From positions 3,038,001-3,102,000 of the forward strand of contig CADCSX010000001.1 of assembly GCA_902805475.1 (NCBI GenBank): a stretch of DNA of 64,000 bases, read 5' to 3'. The notes below the pieces were generated by a model. It worked only from the letters and a program-made list of their open reading frames with translations. It was not told where the DNA came from and searched no databases. Each line of letters starts with the position of its first letter. Positions within the stretch are counted from its first letter, which is position 1. This document shows, piece after piece, positions 38,166 to 51,218 of the stretch. Source of the stretch: Entonaema liquescens. Lineage: Eukaryota; Ascomycota; Sordariomycetes; Xylariales; Xylariaceae. A program made the translations under genes and the position numbers.

Positions 38166-41100
38166 AGTTCTAGGACGGGTCCGGAAAGAGATCGTGACAG
38201 CATGTCAAGCTTATATAAATTTCTATATATGGAGGGTGGAGATGCGGGAGACCGAGTTGCTTTCCAGAAGCAATAAGTCGTACAAACTACCTTGCAAGCT
38301 GTGTTAAGAGAATAATAAATGACGGTATTATTATTAAGGTGTGGTCAGCCTGGTCCCTGTGTATGCGTACACACGTGCGTGAGAGATATTATAATGTACG
38401 ACGAGTGTAAGAGAGTATGAGAGGGTGTGGATGTAAGTCCGGAAGCAAATTAGGCATAACTCGAGGCGAGTTCAACACCACTCTCTCAGTGGGACAGGAC
38501 GATAATGAATACGGTACTACAAGCACCACAGAGGGGAATATAAAAATCTGGAGCCTGGGAGAGGGGCCCCATGAAAGAAGAGACGACATGGGTCAACAAG
38601 GAGAAAAAGAGATTATCCATGTCTGAGGGTATTGACAGAGAAGGCACTTGCACAATACCGTCTCAAGTCCTAGGTCGACTATCGACAGTCACCGTCACGG
38701 CGAGTACATAGAAGGAAGTACGTGTGACGACGAACGGGGTCTAAGCAAATCTAGCTCCATCAGACGATCGATGAAGCATGGTCGGACTTCGACTAGGGCT
38801 AAGGAGAAAAGCTTGGAGACAGATAGTATCCCTGAACGGAGGAAAAAAATAGTGGTCCAGGACTCAGGAGGGGCAGGGAGAGGTAGAGCGGGGGGTGCTT
38901 CTGAGAACATGTACTGAAAGTACATAATGGGCAGGTCGGTTAATCGTAAGAAGGTTGACCGTGGCACATATTACTTTTTGGTATAGGCCTGGTTCTTGAT
39001 CAGGATAGGAAAAGAAGAAGACAAATGCAGAAAGAAGGTTACAAGGAGAAGAATAAGGGAAGATCCTCAAGGTTCTCCGATCAAGAAGATGAGCAAGGGG
39101 CTTGTACTAGTGGTACACGGATACACAGGTACTAATACCCTTGATTTTCGGGTTTGTTTTTTTTTTTTTACTTAGTGATGCAGCCCTGCGAGATGATGGC
39201 GTTTGTTCAAGGTGCTAGCAGGGTTCCACTCATTATGAGTGGTGAGACGGCGAAGTTAGAGAAGCTAGAGAACTGTAGAGTAATGAGGAGGTTTTTTGTT
39301 ATAAGATATTGATTAAAATAAATGATAAAAGAATAGAAATATGGGGGAAGATAAGATCTGTTGGTAAAGTACGCAAAATTGATAATTGATTCGAAATTCA
39401 TACGTTATACGTTGTGCATGTATGTGGTGGTACATACGCACGTTTCGGCCGTCTTTTAGGTCGGGCTAGTAGTTAAAGTTACATGTAACTAGCCCAATAC
39501 AAGTTTAAATAGAGCTGGATGCATGCATCCCGTCGGTTACTTACGTTGACGTATTGCTTAGTCAACTCGGGTAAAGCATAGCACTACGAACTTAGCTCAT
39601 ATCGATAAAATTAAATAAAATACGGATTATTTTTCTTCGAATAATTGTGCCGGAATAGAACTCATTTTATTCGGTGTTCGTTATGTATAGGAGAATTAGG
39701 TATAGGTATAAAGTACTTGTATCGATCAAGTACTGAACACACTAGGGTTAGCTGCATGCTTAAAGCCCCGGCATTGGAATAAACAGACCAATTTAAAGAA
39801 GCTGATCTAGATTGCACGTGCTGCAGCCGTACCACAAGGCTACCTAATGTATGAAATAATTCTGGAGCTTGGTTGGTAATCTTGGAGTCCGTTTCATTAG
39901 TTTCTTTTCCTTTTTCTTTTTCTTTTTATCACGCCTGTATCTCCGAAACAACGTATGAAATATAGCGACATTAATTCGCCGCTTGGCTTCATGCAATACT
40001 GTTTTCTTCTTCACTTAACAAATGTTCAGAGAACAGCCCATTATTTTTGTTATATTAAGACCCAAGTCATCTAAAAATCGTAAGAGCTTGAATCATAATG
40101 AGTCCACGAAGAAAGAAGGGAATGAATAAAAAGCAAACTTCCATATATTCCATGTGGCAGCTATGGTGGGGCCCCTGACGTTTGGCGGGTTTTGGCCGAG
40201 AACTGGGGAACATGTCGAGGATGTCGAGGCTAGGCTAGGTACAACTAGCTCCTTGCTACCGGCGCGCCCGAAGGCGTAAGCCACGGCCCGGCGGCTTGGT
40301 GAGCTCGCATCAACACCGGAAATTATCTCTATTATAGAGGGGCAGTCTTGCTCCTGTTATTTGAACTTGCTCAAGTTCTACAAACGTAATCGGTGGCTGA
40401 TTCATGTTTATGAAATAATAAAATAACCTAAAGGGTATTGCCGTTTCGATATACCAACGAAACATTAAATCGGGCTAAGATCATCTCTACAAGGTAGTTG
40501 ATATGTGATACTAATATTAACATTGAGCTTCTTCATGCTTGAGCCCTACACTCATTGGACCTTTTGGAAGCAACAGACAGGTACCTAGTCACAATTGAAT
40601 CAACTTGATTAGTGTAACAATGGTACTGTTAGAATTGATAGGCCACAATTGGATGTATAGGTGTGACGCTGCCGAATCTGTTGTTCTAGATGTCTTATGA
40701 TTGGCCTAGTTGTCGAGGGCCGCTCTTATCCCTGTAAACTGGTCTATATCAGAGGCTTCGAACTCGGAACCTCGAAGCACAAAACGTGATGACCCAAAAA
40801 GCCCTAACACTTGCCCCGTAGTTCGTAGTTATATAGTGGGGGTTTGCGGCATCATTTGATATGGTATCATACACTTTCCTACCTACCTACCTTATGTGGC
40901 TCAGCTCGTGTGATAGCGACCCCCACGAGCTAATCCCCTTACAAAAGATAGATCCCTGTGAAACTGAGTTAAGACCAAGGCTGACGGAAGGGAGGAAGCA
41001 TAACATCATAGACTTGAAGTCGTTATCGGGGCTCAGCTTGATGAGCACGGCAATTGGTCGGAATCGATTGTGACTGCAAGGCTGCGAATATAGACTCCTG

Positions 41101-42530
41101 GCTGAAAACAGTGAGGCGCCAAAGTTTTACTTAGCTTCACTCTTTTTCTTTACCCGGCATCCGAATTGATCTACCGAACAGGGTCGGGGCTGCATTTACG
41201 GCCGCCGATCTTCTGCTGGGGGTTACAAGTTGGCACCAAGAGTCTGGCGCTCTTGTAACAACCGCCCGAAACGACCCGGGAACTCTTGTTACCAGCGCAG
41301 TTTACTCGGTATCTGCGAGATCTCGGGAAATCTATGGGCTGAAGTCTGGCGGGAACATATATAGGTCTCGCATACCGGAATTTTGGAAACGCCAAGGCGC
41401 CCTTGTCAGCTCGAATACATCCAAGATGTAACGCGTGCTCGTTTAAGGCGCATGAAAAGGCATTTCATTCGGGAGATTGGCCGGGTAAGGACAGGACGGA
41501 TACAACTGCAAGAAAAGTGACGAAAGGTAACATTAAAATGCCAAAGGAACCTGGTAACATCGTAAGTGATGGGCGATTCAGAAGCGGTCCCTGAAGAGTT
41601 ACCGCCCTGCAGAAACACGATCTTTGTAAAAGTCTAGAGCTCCTCAGATTCGGTTCCGATGAAGTGCTGTAATAATATCAATGCTAAGTTGTCCCCTCGG
41701 CTAAAGAGCCGAAACGTGTATAGACGAAATATCTAAAGTTGGATGGGTCGTTATGCTATGTATACTTGGCTAACTTATAAGAATATATTATGGTAGAATG
41801 TTAAGTTCGCATGTTATTACCGAGTAGGCGTGCATAAGCCGCCGTCCAAGTGGATTCTTGTCAACGGGCGAACTACTGCAACATTTGTGGACGCGTGGAC
41901 GCGTGCCCGCCCAGTCGGCGTCGGAGAGTTTGCGTTTTACGTTTGAATGTAACTAGGTATCTCCCGACTCACGATCGGAACCACCTTCCTAGCCCATATA
42001 TGAGGAATCGACAACAATACCCGTTCTTACAACGATGAACCATGTGGGGAGGAATCCTTCTCGAAGCAATTCGCCAAGGCATCAGAAAAGCCTTCTTCTA
42101 GAATCGTACCATGATGAGAGCGTACAGTTTCTTCTTTGACATATGAGTTCCGTTGGAAACCACGTTTGTACCGCACTAGTGTAGCTCCATAAAGTTTTGA
42201 AACGACTATGCGGGGCAAAAGAGAAACTAATAGTGGATGACTGTAAGTACTTAAAGTGGGTTCCGGAATACACGGGGAAAGCACATGGAAGAAAGGGTAG
42301 ATGTATCTAATACTTCTATTATATAAACGTACAGCGCAATATGCACCAACCGAGATCTCAAGTCTATAGGTACATCTACCTATTATCTTATTGGATTCAA
42401 TGTTCCGACACGCTTAGACATTTTATCGATCTAAAAAGTGGAACCACTAAAAAGGCCGAGGGTAAGGTAGTCAAAGCGTAAATTTGAGGTTTCGGCCAAA
42501 GTCAAAGCGCTCGTCTGATCTCTCTTCATT

Positions 42531-42572
42531 ACATACCACATACCACATACCACATACCAAATACCACATACC
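42531..42572. repeat. Six 7-bp tandem repeats (ACATACC)
   Basis: Four exact ACATACC units, one AAATACC and one further ACATACC run head to tail. Confidence 0.95.
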
Positions 42573-44975
42573 TTTCATACCAGTAGTTATGGATTATATT
42601 CTACCCTTAGAGTCCTTATTATTGACCACCCCCAGAGCAAATTGTTACACACTGTCAAGATAGCGGCGGTGACTCTTCTCAGCTCTCAGTCTCTTTCCTG
42701 CTCGATGCCCGACTTGCCGGCCTCAGCTTTATTAGGCTACGATATAGCATCCACATTAGCTTCGCTGGGCACACAAGAGGGCGCGTGCGATGCCCTTCAA
42801 TAAAAGAGACTAATAAAGGTCCGACGGATACTGCAATGCGGTGCAACGCTTTTGGGTCTGGCCTCTCCTGGCTCCGATTCCCCTAGCTCACGCAATTCTG
42901 ACAGGTCGCACAGCCAAGCCAGCAGTTCTTCAAGGCCGGTTCCGATGAGCATCATATTCATCACTTACATATTATATATTACATATATCATTTATACCAT
43001 CACTTCCCGATCAGTAGACACATCCTGCTTGAACATCTCCGCGGTACCTAGTAGCTACACTTGTATAAGCTTTTAGCAGAAACTTAAACAGATACGAATA
43101 AGTTCGCAGCTAATTCGAAGATCTAATACCGATTGGCTATCCAATGAACGTTACTCAACACCATCAGTCAAGTCACGCGCAATCCTGACTTTACACATAT
43201 ACCCACCTAAATCAAGAGAAGCTTGTTGATTCGAGCCGACCCAGGTAGCCATGAGCTTAGTCCTAGTTGAAAAATCTACGTCCTGTCCTTATCTACAAGG
43301 TTTGCATATTATGTAGTGTCACCGTCTGTGGCATATGTGCGCAATATTAGAGATCTACCAGACACTCCCAGATCACTCTATCAAAACCGTGGCAACGGCT
43401 AACCCTCATTTAGTGCTTAGCAATGGAAGCACGGCCGTATCCGTGATGATTCCTTCCTATGGGGCCAAATGTACTTCACAATCCTTGGACGATTCTCGGC
43501 TCTTACCGACCCATAGAAGGAACTCCTCTTACATAACGGCGGATGACAACAGACCGCCAACTACGCCACGAAACCCAGGCATGATACTTTGAGCATATTC
43601 ATGCGCGGGCATTGGTTTGACGGGTCAAACTATTATTTCAGCTCACCGCAACTTATATCTCCACCTTCTTCCCCACGATGGAGCTCAGTCATCCCCGATA
43701 TCACCAAGGAGTTCTGCGTCAACGTTGAGATCGCCATTGGCATCAACTCAATAGTATTCGCGTTAGATGTCGAAACTGTTTCAGGCCACTACGGCTTCGT
43801 AACCGACCGAACCACTCACTCGTACAGGAGGAAGCAGCTCCGAGGCGCAGACGGGCTACCCACTTTACCAACAACCGGGTACCAGACGGAGATCTGCCAA
43901 CACCCTTCAATGAGGTTTGATTACTGATATGTGAGCATGCAGTCAATACCCGGAGGCCCTACGGTAGGTAAGAGGCGAAGCTCTTAATGACAGCAACCGA
44001 TGTGCCACATGATGTCCCAATACATGCCTACATGCCATGCTTCTCGGCATTGAATCTCGGTCCCGCAAGACGAACGACATGTTCCCACCTGAAAGAGTAG
44101 CTTCAGACGTATCCATGCGCACCCCATTGTTTCCTCGCAAGCTCCGTATACTCTATCCCTATGGACTATACCGCCCCTATCCCCCTTGGTTTCACGAGAG
44201 TGCTCGTATAGGTAGACTTGTATCAGGTATCGTGGGTATCAACCGTTGGCAACTGGGTCACGGTAAACCAAGAAACTTGGGATAGTTGCAAGGGACAATA
44301 GTTTTATGGGGAATTCCAGTCTCAAACATGGGCCCTACTCACGACACATAGGTGGTTCTACTATGCGCTGAGCAGACACTAGAAGCAGGAGCGCGCCAGG
44401 TAATCATAGTAGTTGAGCCAATATAAGTGTCTGAAGGAGATAGTTCTTAACTCTACCATGTAAGGGTCTAGTAAGCTTCCATCTATCAATAGAGTACCTA
44501 CCTAGGTATCTAATGTTATATTGTAACTATACATACCTCTTAGGATGACTCAAGGCCGAAATATGTTCCAAGCACATAATAGAAAAGTAAAAAGATATCA
44601 GGCATCGATAAGATCAATTGACGTAGCCAACGCGCTAAGCATGTCAAGTCTACTATTGTAAATGCTTCGAAAAGTACCCCTAGACGATGAAGAAAAAACA
44701 AGACGGCCTTTGATCCCTCGCCCGGCAATGCATCTGAGATATCACAATCACAAGCCTCCCCTCCCCGTACGATATTCTGTTAGAAACTTTCTCATAAATC
44801 CCGTAAAAGCTCCTAGCGCCGGTAGTCCCTCGATGATACATGACCATAAACAATCCCTTCCCAAGATAATAGTAGTAGTAAGGCTCGGTTCTTCTACTTT
44901 GTGACATAATCCAATCCCATGATGAAAAGAAACGAACGATATAGGAGTATCGGAGGTGGGAAAGAAACTGCATCA

Positions 44976-47935
44976 TCATGTGTCATCTCCTAGAGAGTAG
45001 ATGCCCTTCAGGATCTCCCAACACCATAGAGCGGTTGCGTCCGTATTTTTGAGATCTCGTATCCAATCGATGCACAGAATGGCTGTCTCATTAGCATCTT
45101 GGTCAAATTTGGTCCCCATCAGCGACGCCCGTATTCGCACCAGAATGGGCACCTGCTGTGTCAAGTGTAAGATCAGAAGAATACCAAGGAGATTCTGCGA
45201 CCAGAAGAAGAGGCATGGGACCAGTCTCTTATGGAAGCAAGTTGGCGACATTGTAATAGGCCACTTCAGCATCGCCTTAAGACATTCTACCACACCCTCA
45301 GCGTCGTCCCGTGTCACCTGCTCGGGATGATGGAGGGCTTTGAAGATAAATGGCCTGTAGATCAAATATTTAACGTAGTAATATCGTGTCCTGAGGCTGG
45401 CGGTCTGTATATCCACTGCGTAAGGATAGCTGGCAGGAGGATTATCTAGGTCCGCCGAAAACATAAAATTCGTATGAAGGTCCGGGACAGGGGGCGGGTA
45501 CATCGATTGGTCACCGTACATTTCTTCAGCCGGATTCGAGAATGCCCCTGGGTTCTCTTCTTCCCAACGTAAATACACTGGCAGTAATCCCCTCCATTGA
45601 TCTAACTGCTCGGCCATTTGCTTCATCATTACTGCTGCTGGAGGCATCGGCGTTTCGGCGGGAATATTGCTAGGGCCGAAAGCTTTATTAAGTTAGCCCC
45701 TTATCCCAAGGCGGGGAAAGCGAACATCGAAGAGTTCCGATGCCTGCCGTATATCTTCCGCAAATAATGCTCAGGGCTTGAACATGTACTCACCATTTGT
45801 TAGTGTGGTATGAAACTCCACAGATAAACGCCGAAGCACTATTTGCGATGCGAAGTGTTCTTGAAAATGGGATGCTTGGTTCCCAATATAATCTTCCTCG
45901 GAGAATGAGCCACTGAAGTCAGGTAGTCCTACTAATGATTCTAGCTTATCTAGCCCGGTTCGAGGAATATTCAACTCCATATTCAAACATCTATGGTCAT
46001 TAGTTGGAAATATTAACATAAATCGAAGTAGGTAAGTAACGTACGTCTCCATTATAGAGCAATGCCAAAAGGTTCTCCGAACAAGATCCCCTCGGTGGCT
46101 TGTTAATATATCCGGATTACTAAGGACCAGGTTAATACGGCTCTAATATGTTGATTTCCAATGCATACCTCGTTAGCAATGCCTGGCACGCCAGCGACGC
46201 CGAGGTCGACATGCGCCAGAATTCCTAGACCAATTAGTAAAAGCGAGGATTAACTTGGTGCGGTCCTATTTACCAGATGATGACAGCATGTTCCGTAATA
46301 TATGCTAGATATCGAAAATTGTCAGCGAGGTAGTCGTACAGATACTCATTGAAAGAATACTCACGCTGCTAATGCAAAGATCTGTACATTTTCTAAACTG
46401 CACTCTGTCAGATTGAAACCCATTCGCCTCCTGGCCTCATTAAAAAACATCAATCCCGGCGGCCTTTCCACTGAGCCTCCCCTGATACCACTTGGACGAC
46501 CTTTGTGTGTCTAGTTGCCAAGTTAGTAATTCGTCATCTTGTACGTGGGAAGTGTTTCACTCTCAGGGATACCAAAAAATCAAGAAAAATTATATGGCAA
46601 CCCCCTGACGTGAGTAGAGTTAAGATAAGGCCCCTATAACTGAACTTACCCCCAGTGGAGCGCCTTGCACAGCGCTCATGGCTACTTCGCCGAGAGCGAA
46701 TACCAGGCATGTTAACGTCGAAGAGCTGCTCTCGTCGAAACCCTGACTCGCAATAGTAGGCAAGACCTCGGATAAGAAGACCTGCCTATCCATGATCGGA
46801 TATATCAAGTTAAATGTGTCGAAATACGATTTGGTGAGCCGTTGCATTGTCTCCCAGTTTATACTCAACCCACCCGTCTGCAGTCCTTCAACCTGGCCCG
46901 CGGAAGAAACTTGAAGTGATAGAGACGCTCCCTCGGTACCGAGATGAGGTGACCCGTAGATGTTGGTTGGTAAAGATGCGATTCGACCTTGGAGACCTAA
47001 TAACATAGCAGCCCCATCCTTCTCTAGGCTCGTCAAGTCGAGGTTTGGGACCTTGTTCTCAAGGACCTGCTGTACGAAAGGCCACGATAGCATCCTGTGA
47101 GTGGCAGAGACATATTGCACATCTCGAGGCGAGGCCGGGGAGATTGCTGTGGGCTGCTGGAGGTGAATGTTTGTAGGAGGCCACGGGCTGGACTGACCGG
47201 GATCTAGAGACGCAGTGGGAGGGTTGGACTGGATTGGGCCATAAATAGATAGGGGGAGAGTACCTCGAGCATTGAGGCTATCGACCTTTCCGTCAAGATT
47301 TCTTAACCCTCCTTCGAGGCTCTTCAGTCGCTCTAATATCTCAACGAGGGTCTTATCTTTCCTGGAACTCGTTAGTTATATCCGACACGTAACCGTACAA
47401 CGCAATGCAGTTCAGGATTCCGTCGAATCACCCGACGACGGTATAAGTTACACTCGGATATTACGTACTTGGTCGGTTGAGGCTCTCGGTATTTGCATTC
47501 CAGCTAATGGAGTTAGTAGGAGACAGGCACAAGCAAGACGGACCATTCTTACATTCATTCGCTGTTCCACATTTCGGAGTTAGTTGGTGAGTCTATGTTG
47601 AGGTTTAAGGGGTTACTGATTGTGTAATCAAGAAAGAAACGAGAACTGTGCAACCTTGATCTCCTGTGGATGGGTCCCTAGATAGGGACTGAATAGATGT
47701 AAAGAGAGCTTGGGTTACTGACCTGACAGGTAGCGCATTTCGGTCTCTCTTCACTACATCTTTGTTTACGCTGTCTGCAAGACTCGCAGGCCTGGGGCAG
47801 ACTGTCAATAACTGATTAATAAGAGGAAGACGAGATAGGTACCTGGGCAGCTATAGCACCCCGCTCCTTTCGGCTGTTTGTGGGCGTCGCTGGACCGGCA
47901 GAGCTCGAGTTATTCGAGGTACTCTCGGGATTCAT
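44976..47935 (-). CDS. Zn(II)2Cys6 fungal transcription factor with fungal-specific regulatory domain
   Basis: I reconstruct eleven exons: 47935-47843, 47791-47723, 47561-47553 (9 nt), 47503-47469, 47361-46650, 46510-46365, 46304-46274, 46224-46169, 46119-46045, 45990-45790 and 45669-44976, 706 residues. The binuclear zinc cluster (Cys33, 36, 43, 50, 53, 60; C-x2-C-x6-C-x6-C-x2-C-x6-C) is split over four exons and followed by YREPQPTKKDKTLVEILERL and a short dimerising coiled coil (LERLKSLEGGLRNLDGKVDSL). The middle has the fungal transcription factor domain: SYFDTFNLIYPIMDRQVF, ALAAIYYGTCC, FWRMSTSASLACQALL and RRTFWHCSIMET. The C-terminal part includes LRTRYYYVKYLIYRPFI. It is nuclear and DNA-binding by family; target genes are unknown. 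The donor of intron 10 (GA/GTACAT) was chosen because it alone keeps frame; the other junctions are more certain. Confidence 0.9.
47553..47561 (-). other. 9-nt microexon (CGAATGAAT) of the transcription factor
   Basis: The microexon encodes Arg-Met-Asn. It is preceded on the minus strand by an acceptor (CTAAC...AACAG) and followed by the donor GTAAGA. Including it gives exactly six residues between Cys53 and Cys60, the canonical last spacing of the zinc cluster; skipping it leaves three. Confidence 0.82.
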
Positions 47936-50900
47936 TCTCTACGATTAAAAAGCGAACCGGGGGGTAGGTTGGTGAAAATCGGGAGAACAGCCTCTGGTTC
48001 GAGGTCGATCGAGAAAGCTTCCTATCGACCGAGCACATGACAAATAATATGATTTTGGTGTTACGGTTGTGCCTAGACACGACCATTCCTAAAAAGAAGC
48101 GCGAATCCAAAAGGATGAGTTGATGCAGGTCAGGCGTGGTATACTTGCCGCCTGGGGACTGTATGTAGGGGCGGTCGCCGGGCCGGACCGCAACGCGTAC
48201 TCGGCGGGAGTATGCACTCGGATATCTAGGAGCCCCAGATGGACCAGGATTGTTGCGACAGTCCGGTCTGGGTCATAAATCCTGCCCTACCGAAAAGTGT
48301 TATGCAATAGGGGATCTTCAGGATGGCACGAGAGCAAAAGCTAATTGAGATTTGTATTTTTGGAGACTTTTGGGCTAAGGCAAGCAAAAACAGATTATTT
48401 TGAATGACTGTGGAGGGCAGTTTTCGGAGGAAATGCCCGACTCCGCTGGCCGGCCTCACCAAGGAAGGGAATACAGGGCTCTTCTATTTTTTTTTTTTTT
48501 TCAAGCGGGCGCTCGTGATTGAAAGGATACCCTCTTCCACTTGTCGGGTATAGTACGAATTTATAGCATGGTTAGCCCAGTTGAAGCTTATCTTCCCAGA
48601 CCGCCACATACAAGACAGCTTGGGTCTTTGGAGTAGTGTGGTGATTTTTAATGGTGGTTGATGCCACGATGCTTAGCTGGAGACGGGAAAACAATTAAGT
48701 GTGGCTGGACTTGTAAAGAAACCCCATGAACAAATACCCAAAGTAAAGTGGACAAAACTCTAGGGGCTGAAGGAGGCTACAAGCCAGGTATGGATATCAG
48801 TGCTTCAACCCGCCTAGCCATTGCGAATATGTAACCTACCTACCTCAATCGTCAACCTACCACGTGTGCATTCTAATATGGGAATAAACGTAAGAACCGC
48901 ACTTTGCGCTCGCACACTTGCTAGAGTCGCCAGTAGCAGTTCAGCACCGTTTCCATCATGTTCGTGGCTTCGTATGAGCGCCGCTTTGAGTATAAAGTCC
49001 CTCGCGGTTGTTCGAGATAAAATAGGTGATACTCAAACTCATAGGAGTTGAATCGAACAGCAGCGCCCAGTCAGAAGCCATGGTGAAAGGACGTCAAAAA
49101 GGGTTAAGTGTTGACGGTAGCTATATGCTAGGCTTGGCTGCCGTAAAAAAGGAGCTAAGCTCGACGTCATGCCGCATCTTCCCAGTAATTTATAAGATAT
49201 CAGATGGGGACGGCATTAACGGAAACCCCCCTGATGCCTGTCAAACCTGCGCTCGAAGAACGCTCAGCCCCAGATAGCTTTAGCTGGCTGGCCGGGTAGA
49301 TCTGTGACGGAGAGTCTGATTGGGGCTGCGTATGTAAGGAGGGCACAAGTAAAAATGAAGATACGGCACGAATGTATGCAGCGTAGCGCAGAGCAACTGC
49401 GAAAGTGGGTACCAAAATGAGAAGAGATTTAATCAGAAAAAAATAATATATTAACATGAAGGAAGGAAAAAAAATCGGAGGTCATGTCAGGATTAGAATA
49501 GAGAGAATGTCCCCAGCAAAAAACAGAAAAGGGAAAGAGGTGATTACCCATAAATTCCAGTGGTTCCCCAATTGATGTCGACAGAGTTTACTAGCACCAA
49601 CACAAATCACATGCTGACGTTGGGTTAGGTACCTAACCTAACCTCAGGTAAGTTACCTCAGGTAACTGATATCCCATGCTAAGTGAAACAAAACACAGTT
49701 GGGTACCTGAAGTACCCTAGAACCGGGTATGCCGGACTACCTAAGCTAATAGGTTGCCGTCGTAGTTGCCCTATGGTGGTAGTTAGCGGGATTGAAATGT
49801 TGGGGTAGGTTGTTTTGCGCTAACGATTCCAAGCACACGTACCTGGAACTACTGAGATAACGGATATGTGGGGGGTTAATAATGGGGTAAGCAAAAGACA
49901 ACCCGGTGTTTTTTACTTCTCCACTGAGAATTGAGCAAGCGAGTTCGGTAATCCGTCCCCTCTTCCTTTACCTCGAACACCCGTTTTTTATAACCGTTGA
50001 AAACTCATTTTTCACAACCAACATCATTTTATCTGAACCCCTCGCTTCGAGTAACATGAGCATAGCAAATAAGATCTCAGAGGCGACATATGACATAGCA
50101 ATTACGTAGTTCTGACGAAAGCCGCTAGATCGGCCTAGACCCCCCCCCCTGAATTCATCTATCACTATATTCGAAATGTGCCTTGCCGGCCAGGTCCTAT
50201 GCAACCAAACCCTTAGCTGAAGCTTTCTCTTGAAGAGTTCATTGGAGAATGCAGACTTCGAGTAACATATGACCTATGGATGATCTTATCCTTTTTTAGC
50301 AATTCTTGCTTGAGCCGCAGCCGAGTCCCGGCGACGACATCCCGACTACACGCCTATTCCACTCAGGGGTTAGACCGCTTATCCCACGTGTCCTACTTCC
50401 CAGCTTGAAGCCTATACGTGATCAATTGGATAAGCGGTGTAGCCCCTCTTCCGTTTTGGTTGATGATTAATGGACAGGAATTTATAGTATTCTTCTTACT
50501 GCCTAGCATTATACCCCTTCGCGGTGACCCATGACTACACTCTTAGCTAATGTATAGCTCCTGGTATAAGGAAGAGATATTCGGGATTTATCCATATGTG
50601 TCCGGTGCTTCCGGAAATATCTATATTTCTTCGATTGGAGATATCAAGTACATTGTCATACCCAGGACAATAGGCAAAATAGAGGTTCCAAGCAAAATAC
50701 CGATAGCGCTGAAGGCCATCGAACCTAAAGTCACTTAAAAGACTCATGATTTACTGTAAGTAGGGGAGGAGGCGGGGCCGTAACTTGGCGTATAAACCAA
50801 ACACTTTTTCTAGATGTCGACCCCTATTGGTTTAAGTATTCCGTGGGTCGCTGGTTGCTAAAAAGGGGCTCACACTCTAAATAGTCTACTCTTAATACAA

Positions 50901-51218
50901 GATACATAGATGAAGCCGTCTGAAATACGACATATACGCCATTGTTTTGTGAGCTTCAATTCCATTCTCAAAAGGGGTAAATCGGCAAGCAATACGCAGA
51001 CCTACCAGATTCTGACTCTCCTCATTAGACCTTATATAAAACAATTACAAATGCAAACCTTTAAGACTTTACGCCATATCTCAATTTGTCACAAGTTAGA
51101 GCAAGAAGCATTGAAACAACTTTGTTGTTCCGTGAGGGACTCTAAGCCTACCTAGGTAGCTATAGAAGCCTATGGCTTACGTATTGAACATGTCTCATCT
51201 AGAATCCTGACAAAAAAC
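47936..51218. other. 3.3 kb intergenic region
   Basis: This includes the upstream region of the transcription factor. I see no recognisable gene. A T15 run is at 48487-48501, the AT-rich part around 49440-49560 carries A-runs, and 49620-49700 is dense in palindromic GGTACC and TTACCTCAGGTAA-like words. One ACCTAGGT copy is at 51150-51157. Confidence 0.5.

Larger units (their letters stand above)
28715..44975. other. 16 kb region without recognisable genes
   Basis: This is the longest blank stretch of the window. Both strands carry many short frames (up to 161 codons, 33505-33990), none with a domain I recognise or with neighbouring exons that extend it convincingly. I see no long terminal repeats, no reverse transcriptase or transposase motifs and no strong AT bias. 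Notable items are three copies of ACCTAGGT, a perfect 30-bp palindrome (34993-35022), a GTA/GTT triplet tract (38118-38165), a six-unit 7-bp repeat (42531-42572) and T-rich runs near 39150 and 39900. It may hold degraded elements, non-coding transcripts or orphan genes. Confidence 0.5.

Noticed and set aside
43335..44285. Run of short plus-strand frames (85, 112 and 82 codons) that might be exons of one gene
   Set aside because: I could not join them with plausible donor and acceptor sites and saw no conserved motif.
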